A DNA stretch of 64,000 nt from Echinicola soli (GCF_006575665.1 NZ_CP041253.1:3261001-3325000), one strand, 5' to 3'; positions 18,063 to 28,128 are shown, counted from the first letter of the stretch. Numbers and translations: made by a program. Notes: generated by a model not told the origin, from the sequence alone.

Positions 18063-20333
18063 TTATATAATCTTTTGCAGGTTTTTTTTTACTGATGCTA
18101 TAGAATATGGTTTCAAAGCTTCCAAACTATTTTTAGAAAGTTCTGACCAAGCTTGTTCGTTTTGGTACAAGTAAAGAATCTTTTTTATAAACTCGTCTTT
18201 AGTATTGGCAATCATAACATTTTTCCCCTCTACTAGTCCCATTCCCTCAGCACCGATATTGGAAGTAATAACAGGAAGTTTATATGCTAAACTTTGGCCG
18301 ATTTTCCCTTTCATTCCAGCCCCATATCTTAAAGGAGCAACAAAAATTTTATGATTAACAAAATAACTAGACACATCTTGCACAAACCCTGGAATATTTA
18401 CTTGATTACTTTTTAAAGTAAGTACTTCAATTGTAGGTTTACTTCCAAGAAGTGTGACCTTTATATTAGGCAGTTCTTTCCAAACTTCAGGCATTATTTC
18501 ATTGACTAACCATTGGACAGCGTCTATATTGGGATGATGATCATAAGCTCCAATGAATAGAATGCCTTTTCTCTGATCAAATTTCCAATCTTTAGGTTTT
18601 TTAATAGGTTCATGGACATTCGGAATAACACAAACATTTTGGATACCTTCTTTTTCTAATATTATCTTTTCATCATTTGTAACTGTAATAGTGAAATTAG
18701 CTTGCTTTGCAAGACTTAATTCTTGTTCCTTTACTTTTTCCGCTTCTACTTCTAAATCTTTATCTTTTGTTTGGATTGCTTGTCTTTTTAATCGCAAATG
18801 ATGGAGATCAACTGTGTCATATATCCATTTGGCTTTGGGGTATTTATTAAATAACCATGAAAATTCAATATTCATTTCAGGACGGCATATCCAGATAACA
18901 TCTGCTTTTTCAAGTGTGGAACTTAATTCTCGAATCATTCCTGGTCTGTTGGGGTATCTAAATAAGACCTCAACCCCCATTTCAGTGAGTGCATTGAAAT
19001 AGGGCTGTGTTTTGTTTGCATCATCAGGTACAAAGGTGATATGATATCCTAATTCTCGAATTAGTTTCAGAAGCTGAAAAGCCCTTAAAGATCCAGAGTT
19101 TTTATCGAAAGCAGGAATAATATTATCAATAAAAACCATTCTTTTATTTGGTAGAAGTCTCCTGCTACCATGATTTAAATCAGGTTCTTTGAGATGTTGT
19201 TTAAGTGAGTTATTCCATTTTTCAGCAAACTTTAGTTTGTTTACATTTTGATAATTTTTTATTGAACCTTTCTTTGCAATCTTACCAGAGGATATTCCTT
19301 CAAAATGAATAACTTCTGAAAGAGGAGAATAGATTACTTTTTTCCCAAGTTGATTTCTAACAGCAAAGCAGAGATCAGTATCTTCATAATAAGCGGGAGT
19401 GTAGCGTTCGTCAAATCCACCTAAAAAATCAAAATCTGCTTTTTTAATCATTAGGCTTGCTCCAGAACAATAATCAACTTCCCTAATATAGTTATATCGG
19501 GGTCTATCTGTTAAATCATTTCTTCCATAGTTTGCTCCAGAGGCATTACAAAATATTATTCCTCCGGCTTCTTGTAATAAACCATGTCCATAAACTAATT
19601 TGCTGCCTACACAACCAACATCTTCATTATTAAATAATTTTGTTAAATGGTCTAGCCATTCCATTGTAACTTGGGTATCATTATTTAAGAAATACAAAAA
19701 ATTGCCTTTGGCTATTTTTGCTGCGGTATTGCAATTCAATAGAAAGCCTTGATTTTGAGAATTCCTTGTATATTTTATCCCAACAGTGTTGTGAGTGAAG
19801 AAATGCTCTGTTGAATCATTAGAGCAATCATCGATAACAAGAATTTCGAAAGTTACATTATGCGGCGGATGATTAAGTATAGATTGAAGGCAATTATAAG
19901 TATATGCTAGCTGATTGTATACAGGGATTATTATGGAAACCTCTGGGTTGGACACTTTATCAAAAGAAATTCGTTTAGTTAAGATTTCCTTTTCTTTAAG
20001 GAGGGGAAGGATTCCATTCGGTACGAAATATCTGTATCCAAATAAGGTCAGTATTATTTCTTGAACTCGTATAGATCCTTGTTTCCAATGATCTGGATTA
20101 TAAAACGCAGACCTTTTGCGTGAAAAAGAGTCTATTATTTCAGATATTATGTTTTTCTTAAGAATTAAGAAACCAACAAAGATCGCTGTTATTCTCACTA
20201 AATAATAGAGATAAAATTTAGGGTGAAATCTGTATAAATTACTATATCCCCGATCCTTTCCCCGGTAAAATTTGCTATTAATCTTATAACAATACCTTTT
20301 ATTATATTTATCAATCCACTTATGAAGCTTCAT
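18063..20333 (-). CDS. Bifunctional GT2-GT4 glycosyltransferase
   Basis: A 756-residue fusion. Residues about 128-350 are a GT-A (GT2) domain: VSIIIPVYNQLAYTYNCLQS, LVIDDCSNDST, YFLNNDTQV (DxD position) and the acceptor-side YYEDTDLCF. Residues about 400-750 are a GT-B (GT4) domain: FIDNIIPAFDKNSGSLRAFQ, FIGAYDHHPNIDAV, APLRYGAGMKGKIGQSLAY. Such fusions add two consecutive sugars to a growing glycan on the cytosolic face. The next upstream gene (20368-22545) is a paralogue along the whole length. Base composition is clearly AT-rich, common in transferred polysaccharide genes. Both active sites look intact. Confidence 0.9.
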   Translation of the reverse strand: MKLHKWIDKYNKRYCYKINSKFYRGKDRGYSNLYRFHPKFYLYYLVRITAIFVGFLILKKNIISEIIDSFSRKRSAFYNPDHWKQGSIRVQEIILTLFGYRYFVPNGILPLLKEKEILTKRISFDKVSNPEVSIIIPVYNQLAYTYNCLQSILNHPPHNVTFEILVIDDCSNDSTEHFFTHNTVGIKYTRNSQNQGFLLNCNTAAKIAKGNFLYFLNNDTQVTMEWLDHLTKLFNNEDVGCVGSKLVYGHGLLQEAGGIIFCNASGANYGRNDLTDRPRYNYIREVDYCSGASLMIKKADFDFLGGFDERYTPAYYEDTDLCFAVRNQLGKKVIYSPLSEVIHFEGISSGKIAKKGSIKNYQNVNKLKFAEKWNNSLKQHLKEPDLNHGSRRLLPNKRMVFIDNIIPAFDKNSGSLRAFQLLKLIRELGYHITFVPDDANKTQPYFNALTEMGVEVLFRYPNRPGMIRELSSTLEKADVIWICRPEMNIEFSWLFNKYPKAKWIYDTVDLHHLRLKRQAIQTKDKDLEVEAEKVKEQELSLAKQANFTITVTNDEKIILEKEGIQNVCVIPNVHEPIKKPKDWKFDQRKGILFIGAYDHHPNIDAVQWLVNEIMPEVWKELPNIKVTLLGSKPTIEVLTLKSNQVNIPGFVQDVSSYFVNHKIFVAPLRYGAGMKGKIGQSLAYKLPVITSNIGAEGMGLVEGKNVMIANTKDEFIKKILYLYQNEQAWSELSKNSLEALKPYSIASVKKNLQKII

Positions 20334-20367
20334 ATTTACTCAATCAACAAGATTATTTTTATAGAAA

Positions 20368-22545
20368 TCAAATATTACTTAGTAATGCTTTCAGTTCCCT
20401 TCTGATTATTTCAGGCCGATAAGGCCCCAATACCCTACTGGAATTTGTTGTTAAATGATTCCAAAGACTTTCATCATTATAGGTCTTAAGGATTTTCTCA
20501 GCAAACTGTTCTTTGGTTTCGGCAATCAGTACATTTTCACCATCCTGTAGGCCAATGCCCTCAGCCCCCACTTGGGAGGTGATGATGGGCAGTTGATAGC
20601 TCAGGCTTTGGCCTATTTTCCCTTTCATGCCAGCTCCATACCGAAGGGGGGCGACAAAGAGCTTGTGGTTTAGAAAATAGGGACTGACATCTTGGATAAA
20701 ACCTGGTACTTTCACCAACCCCGAAGCCAATGATTTTACTTTCTCAGTGGGTTTGCTGCCCAATAGGGTCACCGGTATTTTTTCTTTCTGCCAAACTAAG
20801 GGCATGATTTCTTCTATTAGCCATACGACAGCATCAATGTTAGGAGGATGGTCGTATGAACCGATGAATAGCAGTCCTTTACGGGAATTAAATGCAGGAA
20901 CTTCATGACTTTGAAGTGCTTCATGAACATTGGATACTACTTCGGTGCGCTTGGCTCCTTGCTCATGGAGTATTTGTGCTTCTTCCTCTGTGACGGTAAT
21001 TGTTATATCGGCTTTTTTTGCTATTGACAATTCCAGGCTATGGAACTTATCAGCTTTTTTCTTGAGTTTTTTGCTTTCATATAAAATGGCTTCTCTTCCT
21101 AGCCGGATATAATGTAGGTCGATAGTGTCATAAACCCACTTGATTTTTGGATTAATCTTAAAGATCCACTCAAACTCTTTATTCAATTGAGGTCGACAAA
21201 TCCAAGCTATATCTATTTCATATAGCAATTTTTTCAATTCTGCCTCCATTCCTTTACGGTCTGGATAGCCGTATAGAATTTCTATTCCCATCTTCAAAAA
21301 TTCAGTATAGTAAGGCTCGAAAATCTCTCCCTTTCGTGGGACAAAAATAATATGATAGCCAAGCTGCTTTAGCATCTTTAATAAATGGTAAGCTCTCAAG
21401 GATCCGGAATCCTTGTCATATTCAGGGAGGAAGATATCGATAAACAATAACTTTTTTTCAGGAAGAAACCTCCTGGTATAAGTTTCCTCCGTTGTTCTTT
21501 CTTCGATAAGCTCTAATTTTGGATGGTGCTCACTTAATTTTTCAATATCTTTTGCGGAATCATGATCAACGTTATATTCCGACAACTTGACCAATTCGAT
21601 CAGTGGATGATAAATACTATGATGACCAGACTTTTTGGTTTTGTGGGATAAATCTGCCAAAGCGTATGAAAGAGATTGATACTTTTCATTCAGACCGCCT
21701 ACGTGATCGAATACCAGCCTTCTTAAAAAGGTAAAGGAATTGCTTAACGTTTCTATTTCCCTTATAAAGTGATACTTTGGCCTGTAAGGCAGTTGGTGTC
21801 TTCCATTGGGATGAATAGCATATTCTTTATCAAGATAGGTTCCTGCTTCCAAAAGGAGTCCGCTCTTTGAAAGGATTTTTCCGGTGATTGCTCCATAGGA
21901 AGCGTTGGTTTTCATTTCACTTACCAGTGTTTCAATGTTTCCTTTTCTGAAAACTACTCCAACCTCTTGAATTGCAAAAAACTCTCCGTTTAGTCCATTT
22001 ACGGTTTTGTTGATGCAAGAGGTCAGTTCATTTATTGAGTGAAGCGTAATTATATTTACGCCGATAAAGTTCTGCCTGATTTGTGTAAGATGATCCGACT
22101 GAGGTGATATTAAAATAAGGGCTATCTTTTGAGTTTTGTTCCACTGATTTTTGTACAGTGCTGTCAAACTTTTGGCAATAAGTGAAAAGGTTGGCTTTGT
22201 AGCATACAAAACAATGTCAACAGTAGGTTTTTCTGATATAGAAAAATCTACTGTTTGACCTTGTTTTATCAGTAAGTCAAAGTTGGTAGATGAATGTTTT
22301 TGAGAAAAATAAGAATGGTTAAAATTGATTTGAGGAGAATACTGAGTTTTTCGAGTTTCTTGTTTTGCCAAAAACAGTTTCCCAAGACCAATAAGTTTTT
22401 TGATCGTAAATAGTCCAACCATTATAGCCGAGGAAGATGGGTTAAAAGTTTTTCCCAGCTGAGCAGCCTCAGCATATCTACTGTCTATTTTAAAACAGAC
22501 TTTTCGATCAATTTTATCTAGCCAGGATTCTTTACCCATGATCAA
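20368..22545 (-). CDS. GT4 glycosyltransferase with degenerate N-terminal GT2-like domain
   Basis: This 725-residue protein aligns end to end with its downstream neighbour. The C-terminal GT4 half is very close: FIDIFLPEYDKDSGSLRAYH, FIGSYDHPPNIDAV, APLRYGAGMKGKIGQSLSY. The N-terminal half has lost the GT2 catalytic residues: the NND metal-binding site is replaced by IQEVGVVF, and YYEDTDLC by SLSYALADLSHK. It is therefore probably a single-activity transferase with a structural pseudo-domain, arising by tandem duplication. 34 bases separate it from the next gene, consistent with an operon. Confidence 0.88.
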   Translation of the reverse strand: MIMGKESWLDKIDRKVCFKIDSRYAEAAQLGKTFNPSSSAIMVGLFTIKKLIGLGKLFLAKQETRKTQYSPQINFNHSYFSQKHSSTNFDLLIKQGQTVDFSISEKPTVDIVLYATKPTFSLIAKSLTALYKNQWNKTQKIALILISPQSDHLTQIRQNFIGVNIITLHSINELTSCINKTVNGLNGEFFAIQEVGVVFRKGNIETLVSEMKTNASYGAITGKILSKSGLLLEAGTYLDKEYAIHPNGRHQLPYRPKYHFIREIETLSNSFTFLRRLVFDHVGGLNEKYQSLSYALADLSHKTKKSGHHSIYHPLIELVKLSEYNVDHDSAKDIEKLSEHHPKLELIEERTTEETYTRRFLPEKKLLFIDIFLPEYDKDSGSLRAYHLLKMLKQLGYHIIFVPRKGEIFEPYYTEFLKMGIEILYGYPDRKGMEAELKKLLYEIDIAWICRPQLNKEFEWIFKINPKIKWVYDTIDLHYIRLGREAILYESKKLKKKADKFHSLELSIAKKADITITVTEEEAQILHEQGAKRTEVVSNVHEALQSHEVPAFNSRKGLLFIGSYDHPPNIDAVVWLIEEIMPLVWQKEKIPVTLLGSKPTEKVKSLASGLVKVPGFIQDVSPYFLNHKLFVAPLRYGAGMKGKIGQSLSYQLPIITSQVGAEGIGLQDGENVLIAETKEQFAEKILKTYNDESLWNHLTTNSSRVLGPYRPEIIRRELKALLSNI

Positions 22546-22614
22546 TATAAATATTAATTTGATTTATAGTAAGTATGGTTTGCCTTTTATGGAATGGACT
22601 GACCTTCGCAGAAG

Positions 22615-24441
22615 TTAATTGTCTATTTCACTAAATTGCTGCATATTCACCAGCTTACTGTACAGGCCTTCCCGGCTCATCAGTTCCTGGTGGTTGCCTT
22701 GCTCGATGATGCGGCCTTCTTCCAGGACCACGATGATATCGGCATTTTGGATGGTGCTCAGCCGGTGGGCGATGACCAGGGAAGTCCTGTTTTTCATCAG
22801 CTTGTTCAGGGCATCCTGCACCAGCTTTTCGGATTCGGTATCCAGGGCAGAGGTCGCTTCATCCAGCAGCATGATCGGTGGATTTTTTAAGACTGCCCGG
22901 GCGATGCAGATGCGTTGCTTTTGCCCTCCTGAGAGCTTCAGGCCTCTATCGCCCATATTGGATTGGTAGCCATCCTCGCTTTGCATGATAAATTCATGCG
23001 CATTGGCAATCCTGGCGGCTGCTTCTACTTCTTCAGCCGTGGCGTCCGGTGTGCCGAAAGCAATGTTGTTAAAGATGGTATCATTAAAGAGAATCGATTC
23101 TTGATTTACCAAGCCCATCATGTTACGAAGGGAATCCATCGTGACATGGGCGATATCTTTTCCATCGATCAGCACCTGTCCCTTGTCCGGTTCGATAAAT
23201 CGCGGGATCAGGTCCATCATGGTGGACTTTCCTCCTCCCGAAGGCCCTACCAGGGCCACCATTTTTCCCTTTGGAATGGTGAGGTTGATGTCTTCTAGTA
23301 CCGGGCGACCGGGATAGGAGAAGGAAAGGTCATTGATTTCGATTTTATCGGTAAAGTCAGCAATCGTTATCGCATCTTTTTTGTCAGCAATAGCGGGTTT
23401 TTCATCGATCAGGTCCAGTACCCTTTCGCCCGCAGCAAGGCCCGAATGGATGGAGCTAAAGGCATTGGTCAGGGCCTTGGCCGGACGCATGACCTGGCTG
23501 AAAAGCGCGATATAGGCGATAAAGTCCGAAGCGCTCAGCTCCGATTGGTTATTGATGATCAGGGAGCCACCATACAGCACAATGCCCGAAACCATCGTTA
23601 CCCCGAGAAATTCAGATACCGGAGAGCTTAATTGTTGCCTCTTGGCCATTTTTTTGCCCAGTGAGGAATATTTTACATTCTCATCATGAAACCTGTCCTT
23701 GATCATTTCGGTGGCATTAAAGGCCTTGATGATCTTGATGCCTGAAAGGGCTTCATCCAGGTAACTGATCATGACGCCGTATAGATGCTGGGCCTGGCTG
23801 GCCTGAGACTTAAGCCGCTTGACGATCTGGGCGATGACAAATGCTGAAACCGGAATGACCAGCAGTGAAAAAACGGTCAGTTTGTATGAAATCGCAAACA
23901 GCATAAAGATATAAGCAATCAGCTGTAGCGGTTCTTTGAAGACCACTTGCAGTGTGCCGGTTACTGAAAACTGCACTACCTGCACATCCGAGGAAATTTT
24001 GGAGATAATATCCCCTTTACGCTGATTGCTGAAGTAACCGACGTGGAGGTTCATGACATTGTCGAAGACCCTTTTGCGAAGATTGAGCAGGGTGTGGATC
24101 CGGAGGTTTTCCATGACCAGCTGGCTGAAATACCGGAACAGGTTACCCAGCATGACCGAAAGGATGATGACACCGCAGACCATTTGCAGTGCACCCAGCC
24201 CCCCATATTCCAACTTCACCTCGTTGGCATAAAAATTCAGGTAACCAAAAACATCTGTCCAGCTTTCAGGTTTCACTACGGCTTCTGCCCCGTTCGTATT
24301 AAACAACGTGCTGAGCAGGGGAGCCAGTAAGGCCAGGTTCAGCGTATTGAAAATCACTCCCAACAAGGTGAAAATCAGATAGGGAATGGCAAATTTCTCT
24401 ATCGGTTTGGCAAATGATAATAGTCTAAAATAGGTCTTCAC
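22615..24441 (-). CDS. MsbA-like ABC exporter (fused permease-ATPase)
   Basis: A 608-residue half-transporter. Residues about 1-320 hold six membrane segments (e.g. FAIPYLIFTLLGVIFNTLNL). The ATPase has Walker A GPSGGGKST near 397, the signature LSGGQKQR near 500 and Walker B IMLLDEATSALD just after, with the H-loop in IAHRLST. It would act as a homodimer in the inner membrane, flipping lipid A, a lipid-linked glycan or another amphipath. Upstream of the GT genes on the same strand with a 69-base gap, so a glycolipid cargo is likely but inferred. Confidence 0.92.
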   Translation of the reverse strand: MKTYFRLLSFAKPIEKFAIPYLIFTLLGVIFNTLNLALLAPLLSTLFNTNGAEAVVKPESWTDVFGYLNFYANEVKLEYGGLGALQMVCGVIILSVMLGNLFRYFSQLVMENLRIHTLLNLRKRVFDNVMNLHVGYFSNQRKGDIISKISSDVQVVQFSVTGTLQVVFKEPLQLIAYIFMLFAISYKLTVFSLLVIPVSAFVIAQIVKRLKSQASQAQHLYGVMISYLDEALSGIKIIKAFNATEMIKDRFHDENVKYSSLGKKMAKRQQLSSPVSEFLGVTMVSGIVLYGGSLIINNQSELSASDFIAYIALFSQVMRPAKALTNAFSSIHSGLAAGERVLDLIDEKPAIADKKDAITIADFTDKIEINDLSFSYPGRPVLEDINLTIPKGKMVALVGPSGGGKSTMMDLIPRFIEPDKGQVLIDGKDIAHVTMDSLRNMMGLVNQESILFNDTIFNNIAFGTPDATAEEVEAAARIANAHEFIMQSEDGYQSNMGDRGLKLSGGQKQRICIARAVLKNPPIMLLDEATSALDTESEKLVQDALNKLMKNRTSLVIAHRLSTIQNADIIVVLEEGRIIEQGNHQELMSREGLYSKLVNMQQFSEIDN

Positions 24442-24556
24442 TTGTTTTTATTCTACGTTTTTTCGGCTTTCCGCCGGATTCATACAGCTTTATTTCCCTG
24501 CAAAGGTACTGATTTTTTGCCATCGTCATTACGATGAAGTACGTCGGTTTTTCCTA

Positions 24557-24684
24557 CGTCATAGCGAGGAGCCTGCGACGTGGCAATCCGGTATTAAGAA
24601 AACGGGATTGCTTCACTCCATTCACAATGGCGTTTAACTTAGCCGGGATTGCTTCACTCCGCTACCGCTGTGTTCGCAATGACG
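24557..24684. repeat. Palindromic REP-like element
   Basis: Begins CGTCATAGCGAGGAGCCTGC and ends GTTCGCAATGACG. The central hairpin pairs GGCAATCCGGT with ACGGGATTGCT. It includes an additional half-copy with GCCGGGATTGCTTCACTCCG. It lies in the 306-base gap between the ABC exporter and GT2 genes; the rest of the gap holds the CAACCTTC tandem array. Confidence 0.7.
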
Positions 24685-24700
24685 GATAAATTAAACGATT

Positions 24701-24754
24701 CAACCTTCCAACCTTCCAACCTTCCAGCCCTCTAACCTCCTAACCTTTCAATCC
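24701..24754 (+). repeat. Degenerate CAACCTTC tandem array
   Basis: Short direct repeats of CAACCTTC/TAACCTCC type, about seven units, abut the 3' end of the GT2 gene. A weaker relative occurs at 37601-37640 (CCTTCCAACTTCCTAACCTTCC). Confidence 0.6.
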
Positions 24755-25743
24755 TCCCCGGTGGAGAAGCTCTCCCAATCTTTTACTGGATCAAAAAAGT
24801 CTTTTTTGATGTCAAAAAGGCTTTTTTGTCCTTGATGTTTTTGCATGAGTTTTTTCAATTTATTCTTGGAGCGTCTGATTTGAGGTTTCTTGTTTTTGTA
24901 GGCGACAAAAGCCCGAACGATCCACCATTTTCCGATCAGCACTCGCGGCAATATTTCCAATAGGATCAGCTGGAAACGCCACTTCCATAGGTTCATCCCA
25001 TCCAAATGAATGGCCTGCAGGATAAACTTGTTTCTATAAAGAACGGGATAGAGCTTCTTTTTGGTATGATGTTTTTTGGTGGTGGAAGAAACTTCATGGT
25101 GACAGATGGCCCGATGGTCATAATAGCACTTCCAGCCCATGCGCCAAGCGCGAAGGCTGAGGTCCACATCTTCGACATAGAAAGGAGAGTAGATTTCATC
25201 GAAACCGCCCAACTCAAGCAGCTTTTTACGGTCGATCAACGCATTGGCACCGGAAAGGTAGGCTGTGGGCGTCCACTTTTCGGGATCCTTGCAGTAGTAG
25301 AAATGGGTAGCCTTGAATTTCACCCCTTGAAAGGCCATCATTCTGGCAGCATCTTCTGTTTTGCCTTGGTCATTGATGATCTGCCCCATCACCCCAAAGC
25401 TGTCCGGATGCTCAAAATACCTCCAAAGATGCTCAAAGTAATCATCTTCAAGCAACACGTCGGAATTGAGCAGCATGACCAACTCGTATTGAGAAGATTT
25501 GATCCCTTGGTTGCAAGTAAAAGAAAAACCCTGATTTATGGAATTTACCAATAATCCAACTTCTGGATAATGGCTACGGACAAATTCCACGGAGGTGTCA
25601 GAAGAAGCATCATCCACCACGATCACCTCAAAAGGCACAGTTGCTTTTTCCAATGCCCTGAATGCAGCGGGAAGGTACCTTTCCAGCAATTGCCGGCCAT
25701 TGTAATTGGGGATTATAACAGAAATGCTCCTTTTTTGCGGCAT
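24748..25743 (-). CDS. GT2-family glycosyltransferase (rhamnosyltransferase-like)
   Basis: 331 residues with a GT-A fold: ISVIIPNYNGRQLLERYLPA, VIVVDDASSDTS, VMLLNSDVLLEDDYF (DxD equivalent NSD), LSGANALIDRKKLLELGGFD and YVEDVDLSLRAWRMGWKC (acceptor-site ED). It has a basic C-terminal tail rich in lysine (KNKKPQIRRSKNKLKKLMQK), which may attach it to the membrane surface. Probable role is to add a hexose or deoxyhexose to the surface glycan. Separated from the ABC exporter by 306 bases with repeats. Confidence 0.9.
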   Translation of the reverse strand: MPQKRSISVIIPNYNGRQLLERYLPAAFRALEKATVPFEVIVVDDASSDTSVEFVRSHYPEVGLLVNSINQGFSFTCNQGIKSSQYELVMLLNSDVLLEDDYFEHLWRYFEHPDSFGVMGQIINDQGKTEDAARMMAFQGVKFKATHFYYCKDPEKWTPTAYLSGANALIDRKKLLELGGFDEIYSPFYVEDVDLSLRAWRMGWKCYYDHRAICHHEVSSTTKKHHTKKKLYPVLYRNKFILQAIHLDGMNLWKWRFQLILLEILPRVLIGKWWIVRAFVAYKNKKPQIRRSKNKLKKLMQKHQGQKSLFDIKKDFFDPVKDWESFSTGED

Positions 25744-26364
25744 TAAGTTCAGTTAATTTTCAAGCTAATGGTATCAGTACGAAAAGTTGTTATACAATGT
25801 GACAGCCACTTTCGTATTTTTCAGCTTTTGGCTGAATACCATAAAAAGCCAAAGATAATATTAATTGGAGGAAGTACGACAGGTGACAAGAGAAAAGAGT
25901 ATCAAGTAGGAAGATGTTAGTATTGAGACTTGAGTATTGAGAATAAAGACACGAGTACATGTTCCTCTCCTTGCAAGGGAGGTTAGGTGGGGTAGATTGG
26001 AGCAAATAGCAATGTAAAAATGCAGATAGTAAAAACCTATAAGGTTGAGTAGGGAGACTCAGTCATTGTGCTCCCGTGTCAGAGACGACGGGACAACACT
26101 AAGACGCGGTTGTACCGGTTCTCTGCCCCGGTACTCAGAAACATTGAGTCCCTGCCTGGGCACCATAACCCACATCATAACCAATAATGAGCAAAGGCTT
26201 GGGAGGGTTTGAAAGGAATTGGTCAAAACTTTCATCTAGTTACCAGCTTCTTGATTGGGAAATTGTACCGAGGGCTGTGGCCCGGCACAGGATGAATTTT
26301 GGCTTCCTTCTCCACATTCAAAATGCCGGGACACAGTCTCTATAATTTTAGGTTTAAGCTGATT
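25744..26364. other. Intergenic region with structured repeat, no gene
   Basis: This 621-base gap lies between two minus-strand genes. Its main content is one copy of the structured intergenic repeat (25983-26240, listed separately). The rest has short repeats of the form TATTGAGACTTGAGTATTGA that also precede the second copy. Confidence 0.55.
25983..26240 (+). repeat. Structured intergenic repeat, copy 1
   Basis: About 255 bases matching 29370-29622 in the same orientation (about 85% by eye). Two hairpins are kept: CCCGT-GTC-AGA-GAC-G-ACGGG at 26073-26092, and GTACCGG...CCGGTAC around 26112-26134. The first hairpin differs from copy 2 by a compensatory T-A to C-G pair. No ORF spans it, so it may be a non-coding RNA or a non-autonomous mobile element. 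Confidence 0.65.
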
Positions 26365-26931
26365 TCAAACAGGAAGGTTCTCTTTTTTTACCAGGGAAAT
26401 TGCCTTAGAAAACCAAAGGAATTCCTGAATGAACTTTTCGGTATGCCGTTCCACATTGGGGTCTGCTAGTTTTCCCGTTTCGTCAAAAGCATGGTGTACT
26501 TCAGAAACCAAGAGCTTTAGGGGAAGAGGGTATCCTCCGAGGCTTAGGATGACATGTTGCAGTTGGGTGGAGGCATTAATGCCTGCCATTCTGCCGGCAG
26601 AAACTGCCACTACGCCAATTGGCTTTCGCTGGAATTCTTTCCAGTAATAATCCAGGGCATTTTTTAGCACTCCGGAGAAGCTGCCGTGATATTCTGGCGT
26701 AACGAAAATTATAGCGTCTGCTTCGTCCAGTTGGTTCCCAACTCCGTCAATGGTCCATTTGGTGCCTTCGTCATCAGGTTCAGCAGTGCCAAAAATGGGC
26801 AGATTGGATCGGGCTAAGTCTATAACCTCTACATCCACGTCTTTTTGCCCGAGTGTATTGGCTACATATTGGCCAACTTTTGAAGATTGTCTTCCGGCCC
26901 TCACGGCACCGAGTAAAATAGCGATTTTCAT
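26365..26931 (-). CDS. NADPH-dependent FMN reductase
   Basis: A 188-residue flavodoxin-fold protein. The FMN phosphate loop is at GAVRAGRQSSKV near residue 8, and the isoalloxazine-binding motif is PEYHGSFSGVLKNALDY near residue 79. Such soluble enzymes use NAD(P)H to reduce FMN or quinones/azo compounds. It lies 106 bases from a minus-strand GAF-LuxR gene, which is upstream of it, so co-transcription is possible. Physiological substrate unknown. Confidence 0.9.
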   Translation of the reverse strand: MKIAILLGAVRAGRQSSKVGQYVANTLGQKDVDVEVIDLARSNLPIFGTAEPDDEGTKWTIDGVGNQLDEADAIIFVTPEYHGSFSGVLKNALDYYWKEFQRKPIGVVAVSAGRMAGINASTQLQHVILSLGGYPLPLKLLVSEVHHAFDETGKLADPNVERHTEKFIQEFLWFSKAISLVKKENLPV

Positions 26932-27037
26932 GATACAGTTGTTAAGTTTGATGTTGATACAAAATTCAACAGTATCAGGTCCTTTTAAAACAGACTTTTG
27001 TCCAGATTTTCACCTGTACGAAGGTACAGGGGGTAGG

Positions 27038-27952
27038 TCAGTCCAATAAAAATCCCCTCTTGATGGCAGTTTGGACAGCTTCGGTACGTGTTTTGGCAAA
27101 AAGCTTGGAAAAGACGGAGGTTAAATGAAACTTCACGGTACGTTCGCTTATGAATAATTGCTCGGCGATGCGCTTGTTGGTCAAGCCGGATTTTACCAAG
27201 GATAAAATTTCGAGTTCCCGATCAGTAAGAGGTGAAGTGGGATAGTGAAATTCACTGGGCGCGTTAGCTTCTTGTGGGTCATTTGGAAGATCAGCAAGGA
27301 TCATCTGGAATTGCTCTTGAAGCGCTCTTAATTGATCTATAGGATTGTGATTGTTATGCAGTGATACTTCAAGACTGGATAATTGCGGAAGGAGAATCCT
27401 TTGAAGTATTTCTTTAAAACTGGCTCCCGAAGGTTTGGAGGATGGGGAACTGCCTTGTTCCCATGTCCGCAGGATAGCAGTGCTAATGAGTTCACTTATG
27501 GTATTTAAAATATAAAGTTGTTTGTCATTTAACCGCTGTGAGGTCCTGCTAACCAAATTGATAAGCCCGACTTTCTGTTTTTCTATCATGATAGGAATGG
27601 TAGCGTGAAATTTTAGTTCCCTAGTACCGCTAGCGATGTTTTTCAATCTGCTACAAGTGATTTCACTGATGTTTTGGGCAGTGGACAGTTCATCGGCAAG
27701 GTACCGTTGAATGCAAAAACACTGGCCAGAAAGTCGTTCTGGGTGCTGGGCCAGTGCAGGAGGGAGGTTATAACTTGCGGCCAGGTAAACATTCTGAGTC
27801 CCTGCTTGAACTAGCCATATCCATCCGGTATCCAAATGGAGCAGCTCTATGGTCTTTTTCAGGGATTGTGTTAGTACAGCATGTAATGAAAATTCCTTGT
27901 TCAGAAGCTTTGCGATTTCATAAAGATGAGAAAAATACTCTTTATCGTCCAT
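27038..27952 (-). CDS. GAF-domain LuxR-type transcriptional regulator
   Basis: 304 residues. The N-terminal GAF-like sensor (about 20-160) contains TGWIWLVQAGTQNVYLAASY and CSRLKNIASGTRELKFHATI. The C-terminal LuxR helix-turn-helix (about 235-300) reads PLTDRELEILSLVKSGLTNK then RIAEQLFISERTVKFHLTSV. It has no receiver domain, so it responds to a bound ligand or small-molecule signal rather than to phosphorylation. Adjacent to the FMN reductase gene on the same strand, a possible target. The signal is unknown. Confidence 0.9.
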   Translation of the reverse strand: MDDKEYFSHLYEIAKLLNKEFSLHAVLTQSLKKTIELLHLDTGWIWLVQAGTQNVYLAASYNLPPALAQHPERLSGQCFCIQRYLADELSTAQNISEITCSRLKNIASGTRELKFHATIPIMIEKQKVGLINLVSRTSQRLNDKQLYILNTISELISTAILRTWEQGSSPSSKPSGASFKEILQRILLPQLSSLEVSLHNNHNPIDQLRALQEQFQMILADLPNDPQEANAPSEFHYPTSPLTDRELEILSLVKSGLTNKRIAEQLFISERTVKFHLTSVFSKLFAKTRTEAVQTAIKRGFLLD

Positions 27953-28120
27953 GGTCAGTTTAGCGCTAATATTAATCCAAAAATAAAAATATTGAATTAG
28001 TATTGAGTATCAATTATCTAGTATTCTCCAAATCCACCAATCAAACGGTTTTATTGCTTCCAAGATGGATATTTACCAATAACTGACGTTTTTCTACTAA
28101 TAAATTCATCGGGTTTGGGC

Positions 28121-28128
28121 TACTTTTG
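28121..28128 (+). promoter_or_regulatory. Candidate -7 promoter box (TACTTTTG) for GH43-type gene
   Basis: TACTTTTG fits TAnnTTTG and lies 59 bases before the ATG at 28188. The same octamer precedes the genes at 15263 and 49119. A TTTG at -33 is not evident. Confidence 0.4.

Noticed and set aside
24701..24754. Short tandem repeats considered as a CRISPR array
   Set aside because: Units are about 8 bases with no spacers, and no cas genes are nearby. No CRISPR array was seen anywhere in the window.
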